A stretch of DNA of 34,592 nt from an uncultured Oscillospiraceae bacterium. Its GTDB lineage: Bacteria; Bacillota; Clostridia; Oscillospirales; Ruminococcaceae. The first letter of the stretch is position 1; each line of letters opens with the position of its first letter. A program made the translations under genes and the position numbers. Positions 23,399 through 31,036 of the stretch are shown here, one piece after another. The notes under the pieces are model-generated. The model saw only the letters and a list, made by a program, of their open reading frames with translations. It did no database searches and was not told the DNA's origin. The stretch lies in assembly GCA_934481445.1 (NCBI GenBank), contig CAKSPC010000029.1, forward strand, positions 1-34,592, read 5' to 3'.

Positions 23399-25387
23399 TC
23401 AGTTTTCATTTGCTCCAAGGACCTTTTCGTTTCTCGCGGAAAGATCATAGTAGACCTCGTCCGGGAAAAACGCGTTGCTCCTCACCTCGGACAGATCCAT
23501 CGTGCCGAATTTATACAGGTCGCAGCGATAGCTCGGCGTGAATTTCGTTTTCAGCGGATAGTTGCCGAATGTCACGATTATCGCGTTTCCGGTATCGGTT
23601 TTGTTGTTGATCTTCTGGAGTTCGGACGGATAGATGAGCGGGCGCGTCTGGATGGACGTGCTGTAATTTGCCTCGCCCTCCTTGGAGCCCATCGAGCGCG
23701 AAACGCTGGTGGTAGACACCGTGCAGTTTCCACAGAGTTCCGAGAACTCCTTGCAGGTCTCGATATCGTTCGAACCGATGAACATTTTCATGCCGCAGTT
23801 GGATTTTACGATATCGCCGACTGTTTTTCCGTAGACGTTATCAAGCTGCGCATAGGACTGCACCACCATGTTGAACCAGATCTTTCTGGAACGTCCTACC
23901 GTTATCATCTTGTCGAACTTGTCGATTTTCGGCATGTTGCCGAACTCGTCGAGTATGAAATACACATTTCTGGGCAGCGACAGATCCTCCCGGGTGGAGG
24001 CCTTCTTGATAAGCGCCTTGTATATGCAGAGGATAAACGCCGCCGCCAGCGTGTGGCGCGTGTCCTTTTCATCGGGTATTTTTAGGAACAGCGCAGTGGA
24101 TTCGTCAGCGAAAACCGCCGGGTCTATATCCGTGTTGGATGTCAGCGAGCATATGCCCTCGTCGTTGAAGATGGAAAGCTTGTCAAATGCGATGGACATA
24201 TAGCTTGCAAGGGTATTTTCCGCCGCAGAAAGCACCTGCTTGCTCAGCGTTACTGCCTTTGACAGCACGTTTCTGCCGTAGAAATAGTTCCTCAGTGCCT
24301 CAAAATTGTTGTCGGAATTGCCGAGCGCCTTGTTTACATTGAAGAAATTGAATTTCTCCCGGGTCATGCCGAGCTCGGGGTTTTCGCTGTCCTCCAGCAT
24401 CGCGAGAATCGTCGCCATTATAATGGAACGCGCGCCCTTTTCCCAGACCGGGTCGTCCTGGCTTTCGATGGGGCAGATAACGCTTACAAGGTCGTTCAGA
24501 TCCTCATATACCTCGTCGTATATCTTCTGGCGCTGTACCTTTATTATGCCTATAAGCTCCTTACTGACCGCGTACGCCTTGCCCTCGTACTCGTACCACT
24601 CGTCCCCGTAAAGTTCCGTGGGATTCACAAGCTCCAGTCCGGACTTTTCAGCGTTGTCGCTCCTGACGTAGATATCGTTTCCGGTGTTGACATATTCCTG
24701 ATAGCGGTCGAATATATCACTGAGCGGATTCCAGCGGAACGAGGAATACGGGTCACGCAGGTCGAGCACCATCACCTTATAGCCGCGCTCCTGCAAGAAC
24801 TTGCTGTGGAGCTGGAAAAGCTCGCCTTTGGGGTCGGTGCATATCATAGACGAGCCGGCGCCGGATTTCGCCAGTATCTGTATCATAGGGTTGATGAACG
24901 TGGTTGTCTTACCGGAACCGGTCGCGCCTATGATAAGCCCGTGCATTGGGGAGGCAAGGTTGACGTGAAGCCCTTTCTTGTCATACCACGCCCGCACCGG
25001 GATACCGTCCTTCTTGGATTCGCCGAGCTTTTCGAACTCATGCGGGGTGAAGTTGAAATCGCGCTCCTTATCGGTCATGAAGCGTGAATTTTCCAGCGTG
25101 GAATCCTTTACCTCGTTCTTCTTGTTCGACCCGAGGAAGCTCTTTTTTGTGCGTGCAAAGCTGTCGGGGCGCAGCGCTGCGTAAAGCGCCACGACAATAA
25201 CAAGTCCGATCAGTCCGTACAGATAGTTCAGCGGATTCAGCAGCACCGCAGGATCAAAGAATACCGCCATGCTCCGCTCCTTTAGCGCCGGCATGAGATT
25301 ATCAAATAAAGCGCCGATGATGTATGTGCAGAAAAGCAGCGCCACAAGTACAATGGCGGCAAAGCTGTATATTTTCTTCATGTTCAT
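23399..25387 (-). CDS. virD4: VirD4/TraG-type coupling protein ATPase
   Basis: 662 residues from ATG 25387 (AAAGG about 13 bp upstream; ATG 25381 is also possible). Two N-terminal spans (about 8-28 and 50-72) anchor it. The ATPase domain has Walker A GATGSGKTTTF at about 153-163 and Walker B FILDEFGNMPKIDKFD at about 474, followed by GRSRKIWFNMVVQSYAQLD. These are diagnostic for T4SS coupling proteins of the TraG/VirD4 family. It recruits substrates to the channel, in conjugation a relaxase-DNA complex. With no relaxase in this window, protein substrates are the simpler reading. It is first of the main T4SS gene run and 374 bp from the CPBP gene. Confidence 0.95.
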   Translation of the reverse strand: MNMKKIYSFAAIVLVALLFCTYIIGALFDNLMPALKERSMAVFFDPAVLLNPLNYLYGLIGLVIVVALYAALRPDSFARTKKSFLGSNKKNEVKDSTLENSRFMTDKERDFNFTPHEFEKLGESKKDGIPVRAWYDKKGLHVNLASPMHGLIIGATGSGKTTTFINPMIQILAKSGAGSSMICTDPKGELFQLHSKFLQERGYKVMVLDLRDPYSSFRWNPLSDIFDRYQEYVNTGNDIYVRSDNAEKSGLELVNPTELYGDEWYEYEGKAYAVSKELIGIIKVQRQKIYDEVYEDLNDLVSVICPIESQDDPVWEKGARSIIMATILAMLEDSENPELGMTREKFNFFNVNKALGNSDNNFEALRNYFYGRNVLSKAVTLSKQVLSAAENTLASYMSIAFDKLSIFNDEGICSLTSNTDIDPAVFADESTALFLKIPDEKDTRHTLAAAFILCIYKALIKKASTREDLSLPRNVYFILDEFGNMPKIDKFDKMITVGRSRKIWFNMVVQSYAQLDNVYGKTVGDIVKSNCGMKMFIGSNDIETCKEFSELCGNCTVSTTSVSRSMGSKEGEANYSTSIQTRPLIYPSELQKINNKTDTGNAIIVTFGNYPLKTKFTPSYRCDLYKFGTMDLSEVRSNAFFPDEVYYDLSARNEKVLGANEN

Positions 25388-25761
25388 TGTTATAATCTGC
25401 CTTTCTGCGAAAGTCACCAATGAGGTTATAAAAAGGTGCTTTCACCAAAATGTTTAATTATGATATGCGGAGGTGAGCGGATGGTCTGTGTAACGGCAGC
25501 CCGCATTGTTATATGGTCCGGCTCTCCGTTAAGGCATAAATAACCGGCGCAAACAAGCATTCCGTAATCTTGTCTCTTTCAAATCAACCCGATTTTGCCG
25601 GGGGGTCAGTCGATGCCTTTTCCTCGTTTTTCTCTCAAGAGAATGCTGACGTTATTTGATAGCCTTTTCTATTTCTTTAGCCGCTATCAAGCAGCTTGGT
25701 TTTCTGCGCCCTTTTTGCTACATTAATCGGTTGATGTTTTTTCAACTTTGCCCTCCTGCTG
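25388..25761. promoter_or_regulatory. 374-bp gap before the virD4-led operon
   Basis: No convincing gene. It must hold the promoter of the virD4 operon unless transcription runs through from the pilin/CPBP genes. A TATAAC preceded by the palindrome GGTGCTTTCACC (minus strand, near 25433-25446) is the best -10 candidate, without a good -35. An 8-bp inverted repeat, TTGATAGC (25656-25663) and GCTATCAA (25683-25690), lies after the CPBP gene. No TGTWAC-type promoter was found. On the plus strand a 20-codon frame at 25481-25543 has a strong GGAGGTG site. Confidence 0.35.
25481..25543 (+). CDS. Possible 20-residue peptide antisense to the virD4 leader
   Basis: ATG at 25481 follows GGAGGTG with a 5-bp gap and runs 20 codons to TAA: a short, mildly hydrophobic and basic peptide. 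A TATGAT box lies a short way upstream but without a clear -35. The ribosome site is among the best in the window, yet so short a frame can occur by chance, so this is a weak call. Confidence 0.18.
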   Translation: MVCVTAARIVIWSGSPLRHK

Positions 25762-26733
25762 TTATTCAGGAACGCTTTCAGCTTTGGCTTCGCAAATCAG
25801 GGTCTTTATACAGAAGAAAACCGTTATGCCGCCGAAGATCAGGTAGATAAGCTCCACGATCATGTTATCGAAAAGGATGGCATACGCCCCGGTGTCCATC
25901 AGCAGCAGCATAGGCACGGTGGCAAGATTAAACCCGGCGTGCATCAGCAGCGAGTATGTAAGATTGCCATATCTTATGCGGATAAGCGTGAAGAAGAAGC
26001 TGCTGAACAGTGCCACAATCACCCATACTGGCTGGATATGCGGAAGAGCGAACGCGATCGTTACAACGACCACCACAGCTTTCTCCGGAAAAGCGCGGGA
26101 AAGCGTGTGAAGCAGAAATCCGCGGAACATCATCTCCTCGCACAGTGGTGCAAGCAGCACGATATACACCAGGCTCAGCGCGATGTTATCCGTGTAGAGC
26201 AGGCTTTCCGTGCCCGCGCTGTAATCACTGATAAAGCTCTCCGGCAGCGGGAGTATCGCCAGAAGCGCCGACGTGGACAGGTTCATGCAGAACCCCGCTG
26301 CCGCGCACAGCAATGCGGATTTAGGGCTTATGGAACGCGGATAGAATTGCAGCATATCCTTGACGGTCTCGGTCTCGGGGTGCTTTTTTCTTTTCCGCAG
26401 GTAGTGATTGACCAAGTAGAAAAAGTACACAAAAAATCCCATTATTGAGCAGAGCAGCTTGAGTGTACCGCTGTTCTGGAGCGCGTCGTTCGAGAAGATG
26501 ATGAAGAACATCTGCGGAAAAAAATAAAACCCGAAATACAGTCCCATCGCCGATAAAACCGAAGATACGACTATATATTTTCGGGTATTTCGGTTGATAA
26601 GCTGACGGCGCTTTTTCTCGCGCTTCTCCTTTTCGGCGGCAGCCGCATTCTCGTCGTCAGGGTCAGTCTCAGCCACAAGCTCCTCGTTTATAGTTTCCGG
26701 ATCGGAATTTTTTCTCTGCTTTTTCCTTTTCAA
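25762..26733 (-). CDS. CPBP-family intramembrane metalloprotease
   Basis: 323 residues. A highly charged cytoplasmic N-terminus (about 1-48) precedes about eight spans. The three family motifs are present: EEMMFRG (EExxxR) in CEEMMFRGFLLHTL, FALPH (FxxxH) and HAGFN (HxxxN/B). These are the catalytic Glu and His residues of CAAX-processing/Abi proteases. The start is a TTG at 26733 with GGGAGA 6 bp upstream; no in-frame ATG is available nearby. It sits between the pilin and the coupling protein, so it may process or protect part of the T4SS, for instance a pilin or a peptide signal, or give immunity as some bacteriocin-linked members do. Only position supports these roles. Confidence 0.88.
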   Translation of the reverse strand: MKRKKQRKNSDPETINEELVAETDPDDENAAAAEKEKREKKRRQLINRNTRKYIVVSSVLSAMGLYFGFYFFPQMFFIIFSNDALQNSGTLKLLCSIMGFFVYFFYLVNHYLRKRKKHPETETVKDMLQFYPRSISPKSALLCAAAGFCMNLSTSALLAILPLPESFISDYSAGTESLLYTDNIALSLVYIVLLAPLCEEMMFRGFLLHTLSRAFPEKAVVVVVTIAFALPHIQPVWVIVALFSSFFFTLIRIRYGNLTYSLLMHAGFNLATVPMLLLMDTGAYAILFDNMIVELIYLIFGGITVFFCIKTLICEAKAESVPE

Positions 26734-26836
26734 TGCGTTTCTCCCATAAATAAAGGTATATCACACTATGCCGCTCCGATGCCTGCAACGCGGCGTGATA
26801 CGGCAGTCATAAGATGATGACAGGAAATAACTCTTT

Positions 26837-26892
26837 GCCGCTCTGCGTATTCCCTGAAACAGCTCCTGTTTCCAGGTCATGCGTAAAGCGGC
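26837..26892 (-). terminator. Two-level stem-loop directly after the pilin gene
   Basis: An outer stem (GCCGCT 26837-26842 with AGCGGC 26887-26892) encloses an inner hairpin: CCTGAAACAG 26853-26862 with CTGTTTCCAGG 26866-26876, one bulged base, 3-nt loop. It begins 18 bp past the pilin stop. No U-tract follows on the minus strand, so it may stabilise or process the pilin mRNA, or act as a partial terminator, rather than end transcription fully. The rest of 26734-26909 shows nothing else. Confidence 0.45.
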
Positions 26893-26909
26893 AGAGTATC
26901 GGTATTAGT

Positions 26910-27245
26910 TTAGCGGCTTGTGCTGGAAGTGGTCGAGGTAGAGCTTGTTGCCCACTGCTGCATTGCAGGGAGTCCGATCTTCAGACCAACGAGAAGGATG
27001 AAGATAAGTACAAATCCGATGATGGCGTTCTTCAGACCGTGCTTTGCCTTCTCCCTGTCCTGAGGCTCCTCAGCCTTCGCGAACTTCACGCCGAGGATTA
27101 TGCAGAAGATGGCTCCAAGTGCTCCCACGATGGCAAGCGCCGGACCCAGAACCATATCCAGCAGGTCGATGATCGGGTTGGTCATGGTCTCGAACGGGTT
27201 TGCAGCTTCAGAAACTGCGAGTAAAATAGACATTGCGTTATTCAT
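26910..27245 (-). CDS. VirB2-like pilin / small T4SS membrane protein
   Basis: 111 residues from ATG 27245, preceded by AAGGAGA. Two hydrophobic segments (about 32-55 and 72-95) are joined by a short charged loop with KFAKAEEPQDREKAKHG, and the tail is a Ser/Thr-rich string. The size, the two-span plan and the genomic place match VirB2/TrbC-type pilins of Gram-positive T4SS. The N-terminal 30 residues could be a cleaved leader. It has its own ECF-type promoter and a stem-loop after the stop, which suit high expression of a major subunit. Identity as pilin is inferred from architecture; sequence similarity to classical VirB2 is low by eye. Confidence 0.68.
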   Translation of the reverse strand: MNNAMSILLAVSEAANPFETMTNPIIDLLDMVLGPALAIVGALGAIFCIILGVKFAKAEEPQDREKAKHGLKNAIIGFVLIFILLVGLKIGLPAMQQWATSSTSTTSSTSR

Positions 27246-27288
27246 AATAATTCTCCTTTTTGATTCCGCCGGAGCGGTTGATTGTTTC

Positions 27289-27323
27289 ATTGGTTTATAC
27301 CAATTAATACGAATTTTGTAACA
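27289..27323 (-). promoter_or_regulatory. ECF-type promoter for the pilin gene, with overlapping palindrome
   Basis: TGTTAC (27323-27318), 18 bp, TATAAAC (27299-27293) on the minus strand; the predicted start is about 40 nt before the pilin ATG. The palindrome ATTGGT-TTAT-ACCAAT (27289-27304) covers the -10 box, a possible repressor site. The spacer also allows a sigma-A-like reading (TTACAA, 16 bp, TATAAA), so sigma specificity is inferred from comparison with the other three sites. Confidence 0.65.
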
Positions 27324-27328
27324 GCTTA

Positions 27329-27568
27329 TCACAATTTTTTTTCGTTTTTCTTTTCGGAACTCCTTGAAAAACTGTCCTTAGCAGGCGGTTTTGTGACTTT
27401 GGCTGCCTTTTGGCCCGAAAGCTCTTCAAAGGTCACCTTTTCGCGATTATTTTTCCGGGCAAGATTGTACTTTTCCGCAAAGCAAGACGCGATCTCCATC
27501 ATTGTGTCTGAAGGCTCAAAACGGGAATAATCGAAGATCTCCGCTATGCGCTTTTCCGAGAACTGCAT
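27329..27568 (-). CDS. Small hydrophilic protein with C-terminal export-like motif
   Basis: 79 residues from ATG 27568 (GGGGTGGT 6 bp upstream; the TTG at 27598 has no such site). The N-terminal half looks helical (IASCFAEKYNLARK). Then comes EKVTFEEL, with exactly 29 residues to the end after the Leu; the tail is Lys/Ser/Pro-rich and strongly basic. No signal peptide or span. The motif and tail match the 157-residue protein at 13427-13900 and, more loosely, the 907-residue protein at 31111-33834. It has the best ECF-type promoter after the 907-residue gene and lies directly before the pilin gene. It may be a secreted substrate or a targeting adaptor. Confidence 0.7.
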   Translation of the reverse strand: MQFSEKRIAEIFDYSRFEPSDTMMEIASCFAEKYNLARKNNREKVTFEELSGQKAAKVTKPPAKDSFSRSSEKKNEKKL

Positions 27569-27649
27569 TATCACCACCCCAATGCGGTCTATTCTCAATC
27601 CGCGCCGCTGGTTTTCCGCGATTTTTCCGGCGCGATATTGGCTTCACTT

Positions 27650-27680
27650 GTTTATACGAAGCTCCCCCGCTTTCGTAACA
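27650..27680 (-). promoter_or_regulatory. ECF-type promoter for the small hydrophilic gene
   Basis: On the minus strand TGTTAC (27680-27675), 18 bp, TATAAAC (27656-27650), with TTCG directly before the -10, giving TGTTAC-N16-CGTA. The predicted start is about 75 nt before ATG 27568. A 10-bp palindrome, AAGTGCACTT (27685-27694), lies just upstream of the -35 box. The strongest counterpart is 31037-31067. Confidence 0.7.
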
Positions 27681-27713
27681 AAAAAAGTGCACTTCTTAAA
27701 AACAATGAATTTT

Positions 27714-27738
27714 CCTGCCGGACAAGCTATCCGGCAGG
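27714..27738 (-). terminator. Terminator after the ECF sigma gene
   Basis: CCTGCCGGA (27714-27722) pairs perfectly with TCCGGCAGG (27730-27738) across a 7-nt loop. On the minus strand AAAATTCATTGTTTTTA follows. It lies 5 bp past the sigma stop and separates the sigma gene from the promoter at 27650-27680. Confidence 0.65.
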
Positions 27739-27742
27739 CGGA

Positions 27743-28237
27743 TCAAAGCAGCTTCCCAATCAATCCCCTGAGCTTTGTCAGTGCCCTGGAATGGGTCACC
27801 CTGGCGTTCGCCTCGGTCATTCCCATCATTTCGCCTATCTTTGAAAACCCGAATCCGTAATAATACCGCGCAACGATTATGTCGCGCATCTTTTCCGGCA
27901 GCTCCCGGAGCGCCTTTGCCAGCAGCTCCTGCTGCTCCTCCATTACTATCCTGTCTATCGGTTCGTCAGTCACCGGTATCTCCAGTTCGTCAATGTCCTC
28001 GGTGTCCCGGTGCTTCCTGAAATGCTCTATAAGCGTGTTCCTTGTGATAACGAAAACCCATGTCGAGACAGAAGCCTTTTCCGGGTCGAACCGCTCTATA
28101 TTCGTAGCAATCTTTACAAAGACATCGGACGTAAGTTCCTCCGCCAGGGTGTGATTATGTATCCTGTTAAATATGTATCCGAACACCTTGCTCCTGTAAT
28201 CTCGGTACACCTGTTCCGACGAGACATGAAGATCCAT
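27743..28237 (-). CDS. ECF-type sigma-70 family RNA polymerase sigma factor
   Basis: 164 residues with the two domains of an ECF sigma factor. Region 2 (about 8-75) includes AEELTSDVFVKIATNIERFD and the WVFVITRN segment; region 4 (about 108-162) includes LPEKMRDIIVARYYYGFGF and the recognition helix TEANARVTHSRALTKLR. ATG 28237 has TAGGAG 7-8 bp upstream. It follows the LuxR-type regulator by 40 bp in the same direction, so both are probably co-transcribed. No anti-sigma membrane gene is adjacent, unlike many ECF loci; the RsbW-like kinase at 9663-10070 or the LuxR regulator may control it instead. It is the natural candidate to read the TGTWAC promoters of this locus. Confidence 0.93.
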   Translation of the reverse strand: MDLHVSSEQVYRDYRSKVFGYIFNRIHNHTLAEELTSDVFVKIATNIERFDPEKASVSTWVFVITRNTLIEHFRKHRDTEDIDELEIPVTDEPIDRIVMEEQQELLAKALRELPEKMRDIIVARYYYGFGFSKIGEMMGMTEANARVTHSRALTKLRGLIGKLL

Positions 28238-28277
28238 ATAATTACTCCTAACCTGTCTATGGCGCTGTGTGGCTGAA

Positions 28278-30638
28278 TCAAATTATATTCAGATTTTTCG
28301 CCGCGAGAACCGCTTCTGTGCGGCCGCTGACACCAAGTTTTCTGTACGTTTCCTGCGCGTGGAACTTCGCCGTGCGCTCGGTTATGCCGAGCCGCTCGCC
28401 TATCTGCTTCAGCGTCAGCCCGTCCGCCTGCATCCCGAGTATTTTCACGGCGGTTTCCGAGAGCTCCGGACAGTTTGCGATATTCGTTTTCAGATAAACG
28501 GGATACCGCAGCGAGATCTTCCGGGTCTCGTTCAGCATTTTTTCAAACCAGCCGCCGTCCGCCGTGAATTCTCCCTGCACCGCGTCCAGCAGCGGATAAA
28601 CCGCCGCCCCGTGCTCCGAAACGATCCTTATAAAACCGTACCCGGCGATTTTCCTGAGAGCCTCCAGAAAGCCGTTTTTCCAGGCACCCTTGTTTCGGTA
28701 TACGACGATCGCCCTCAGAACGGCAAGCTCCATGGAAATGTAAGTTCTGCCGTACAGCTCCGCGTAATCGGAAAGCCGGTCGATAAGCGCCAGCGCCGGC
28801 GCGTACCTCTCCAGCGCGATATAGCAGCGTATCTTCGTGAGATACTGATAGCGGAACAGCACGAAAAAATCGTTTTCGTCCGGCGCGCTGTTCTGCAGCC
28901 AGTCGTTCACCGTGTCGAAATCTCCGCTGTACAGCGCGATCCTGCACAGCAGGGCATCGATGTTTTTCCGCAGTTTAAAGAAATATTTCATTTCTGCTAT
29001 GCGCTCGCGGAAGCTTTCGATAAGCTCCCTTGCTTCGCCGCTCTCGCCGTTTATCAGGTAAAGCCGCACCATAAGCCCATATGCCGCGAACATCATGCTG
29101 AAATTAATATCACCTGTTTCAATCCGGTTTCTCGCCTTTGAAATAAGGGTAGATATCTCATAGGAATCACCGCCCTTTTCATAAAGGCTCTCCGCAAGCC
29201 CGAGGTTAAGAATCCCCTTTCCGTAGGAGCCCAGAAACGCCGAAATGTTCTTTCCGTATTTCTCCACGATATTCCTGTCACTTTTCGTCCACTCGCAGAA
29301 ATCCTTTCCGCCGTTTATCAGCGAGGGAATACAGTTCGTAACGGACAGCTCAGGGAATGTCGCGCTCTTTTCCCTCATCAGTACATACTCACTCTGTATC
29401 GTTTCAAGGATATTCGCGCTGCCCCTGTGCGGCAGTGCAAGGTCAAGATACGCGATTTCCACTATTATTTTGCGCTTTTCCAGACCGCCGGCGGTCTTAA
29501 GGCGCTCCTTCAGCCTGCCGTACCAGTATTCGCTTCTTTCAACGTTCAGCAGCGCCGAATAAAGCAGCGACATTGCCGCGATAAGGCACGATTCACTTTC
29601 TATTTCACTGTCTGAAAGTGCCAGGTAATACCTGCGCATCTCATAAAAAAAGCCGTAATCGGAATTTACTTTCGCGTTTCTTACGAGCAGGTCGCGTATC
29701 TTATCCGCGTCATGGCAACTCTCATAGAATTCGATTGCTCTGGCCTCGTTGCCGCTCATTTCATAGTACAGCGCGATGTTTCTCATAAATCCGTTTATCT
29801 GCTCCTGCGAATAGCGGCGCTGGAGCTCTTTATAAAGCGCCTGCCGCATAATAGGGCGCATGGTGTAGCTCTGGCCGTTTTTAATCAGGAAATTTCCGCT
29901 TTCCTCGGCGCGCGCGATAACGTCGCCGACATTGCTTAACCCCGTCAGAACCCTTGCAAGCTCGATATCGAAGCGATCCGTCAGGGACAGCTTCATAAGC
30001 ATCTCCCGGACCTCGTGCTCAAGCCAGATAATGACATTTTCGCTCAGCAGATCCATAAATGTTGAGTGTATCTTGCGGAACAGCTCATTATCGACCGGGG
30101 AGCCATTAAATGTTTCCACCAGGATAAATTTCACAATAAAGCAGTTCCCCTGGCTGTTTTTTATAATGAAATCAATATCTCCCCTTGAGATATTTATTCC
30201 GGTATGCGCCAAGTATTCCATAACGTCGTCGCCGGTGAGTGCCAGGTCATTCTCTGAAATAAGAACGAAACTGTTCCTTATGTACGATTCCCTGAGCCAC
30301 CCCGGAACGTTACTCCTTGAAATCAGTATGAGCCAGATATCGTCGTGCCCGGCGAATTCAATGACCTCCCGGCGCTTTTCCTCGTTAAAGAGCAGATGCA
30401 GGTCGTCTATCACGACGACTGTCGGCGCTTTTTTCCCGCTTGCCGCGTTTATCACGTCCGCATAATCCCAGGATTTCTCCGCACAGGACGCGTAAAAATA
30501 CGACTTGTGCAGGAAGTACTGCCTGATAAACTCAGTTTTCCCATAGCCCGTTGCTCCGTAAATGTAAACTACTTTTTTAAAAGGCTTACAGGCGTTCATC
30601 TTTTTCAGAGCCCGGTGCTGCGCTATATACCAATCCAT
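28278..30638 (-). CDS. ATP-dependent LuxR-family (MalT/STAND-like) transcription regulator
   Basis: 786 residues. The N-terminal ATPase has Walker A GATGYGKT at 28-35 and Walker B VVVIDD at 74-79, followed by the STAND-like LILISRSNVPGWLRE segment. The middle (about 290-700) is helical and repeat-like, as in the TPR-type sensor region of MalT. The last 60 residues are a LuxR/GerE helix-turn-helix: AVKILGMQADGLTLKQIGER, then LGITERTAKFHAQETYRKLG. Start: GGAAAGG 7 bp before ATG 30638. It is a typical signal-integrating activator using ATP and an inducer. Its promoter region carries a 26-bp palindrome shared with a divergent promoter. Downstream, in the same unit, is the ECF sigma gene. Confidence 0.92.
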   Translation of the reverse strand: MDWYIAQHRALKKMNACKPFKKVVYIYGATGYGKTEFIRQYFLHKSYFYASCAEKSWDYADVINAASGKKAPTVVVIDDLHLLFNEEKRREVIEFAGHDDIWLILISRSNVPGWLRESYIRNSFVLISENDLALTGDDVMEYLAHTGINISRGDIDFIIKNSQGNCFIVKFILVETFNGSPVDNELFRKIHSTFMDLLSENVIIWLEHEVREMLMKLSLTDRFDIELARVLTGLSNVGDVIARAEESGNFLIKNGQSYTMRPIMRQALYKELQRRYSQEQINGFMRNIALYYEMSGNEARAIEFYESCHDADKIRDLLVRNAKVNSDYGFFYEMRRYYLALSDSEIESESCLIAAMSLLYSALLNVERSEYWYGRLKERLKTAGGLEKRKIIVEIAYLDLALPHRGSANILETIQSEYVLMREKSATFPELSVTNCIPSLINGGKDFCEWTKSDRNIVEKYGKNISAFLGSYGKGILNLGLAESLYEKGGDSYEISTLISKARNRIETGDINFSMMFAAYGLMVRLYLINGESGEARELIESFRERIAEMKYFFKLRKNIDALLCRIALYSGDFDTVNDWLQNSAPDENDFFVLFRYQYLTKIRCYIALERYAPALALIDRLSDYAELYGRTYISMELAVLRAIVVYRNKGAWKNGFLEALRKIAGYGFIRIVSEHGAAVYPLLDAVQGEFTADGGWFEKMLNETRKISLRYPVYLKTNIANCPELSETAVKILGMQADGLTLKQIGERLGITERTAKFHAQETYRKLGVSGRTEAVLAAKNLNII

Positions 30639-30683
30639 CCAATGACCTTTCCATCATGTGTAACTCCAAAAACCACACGTTGT

Positions 30684-30733
30684 ATTATAACACAAAAAAA
30701 GACAATTTTCTACTGTCCGTTCGGACAGTAGAA
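30684..30733 (-). promoter_or_regulatory. Regulator promoter with 26-bp perfect palindrome at -35
   Basis: The -10 TATAAT (30689-30684, minus) has no recognisable -35. At that place lies a perfect palindrome with 12-bp arms, TTCTACTGTCCG (30708-30719) and its complement (30722-30733), separated by TT. A palindrome replacing the -35 box is the usual layout of activator-dependent promoters, so autoactivation by the LuxR-type protein is likely. As RNA it could also form a hairpin. Confidence 0.6.
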
Positions 30734-30749
30734 GTGAAATTCATCTATT

Positions 30750-30777
30750 TTGGTAAAATTGTACAATTTTTTATAAT
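30750..30777 (+). promoter_or_regulatory. Divergent plus-strand promoter
   Basis: TTGGTA (30750-30755), 16 bp, TATAAT (30772-30777): a good housekeeping-type promoter pointing to the gene at 31111, starting 17 bp beyond the palindrome at 30708-30733. It would give a leader of about 325 nt. Confidence 0.55.
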
Positions 30778-30793
30778 GAAATTTGGCGCACCT

Positions 30794-30847
30794 GCCTTTA
30801 TGCGTTACGCAAAGGCTACTCCGGCCGCATATCTGCGCCCGGTAGCC
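30794..30847 (+). other. Leader RNA with two overlapping hairpins
   Basis: GCCTTT (30794-30799) pairs with AAAGGC (30811-30816), and GGCTAC (30814-30819) pairs with GTAGCC (30842-30847). They share GGC at 30814-30816, so only one can form at a time. No U-tract follows. The remainder of the 30639-31110 gap, apart from the promoters listed, shows no gene and no riboswitch class that I recognise. Confidence 0.25.
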
Positions 30848-31036
30848 ACGAAAAAGGAAGCTGTTTTATGCATAGCGAGCCTGATATAATACACGGCTGT
30901 CGATTTAACAGGTTACTTTCGAACAGTGTCCGTATTATTCCGTGCTATCGTCGGTAAGAGGCTCCCCCGCCGAAAGGCTCCGCTTCCGGAATATGACCGA
31001 GTGTTTTTCTGCGGATTTTATATTTTCCGGTTTCAT

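Noticed and set aside
30708..30733. Simple terminator hairpin for either strand
   Set aside because: Both sides are promoter regions with no gene ending nearby; symmetry at the -35 position fits a protein-binding site better.
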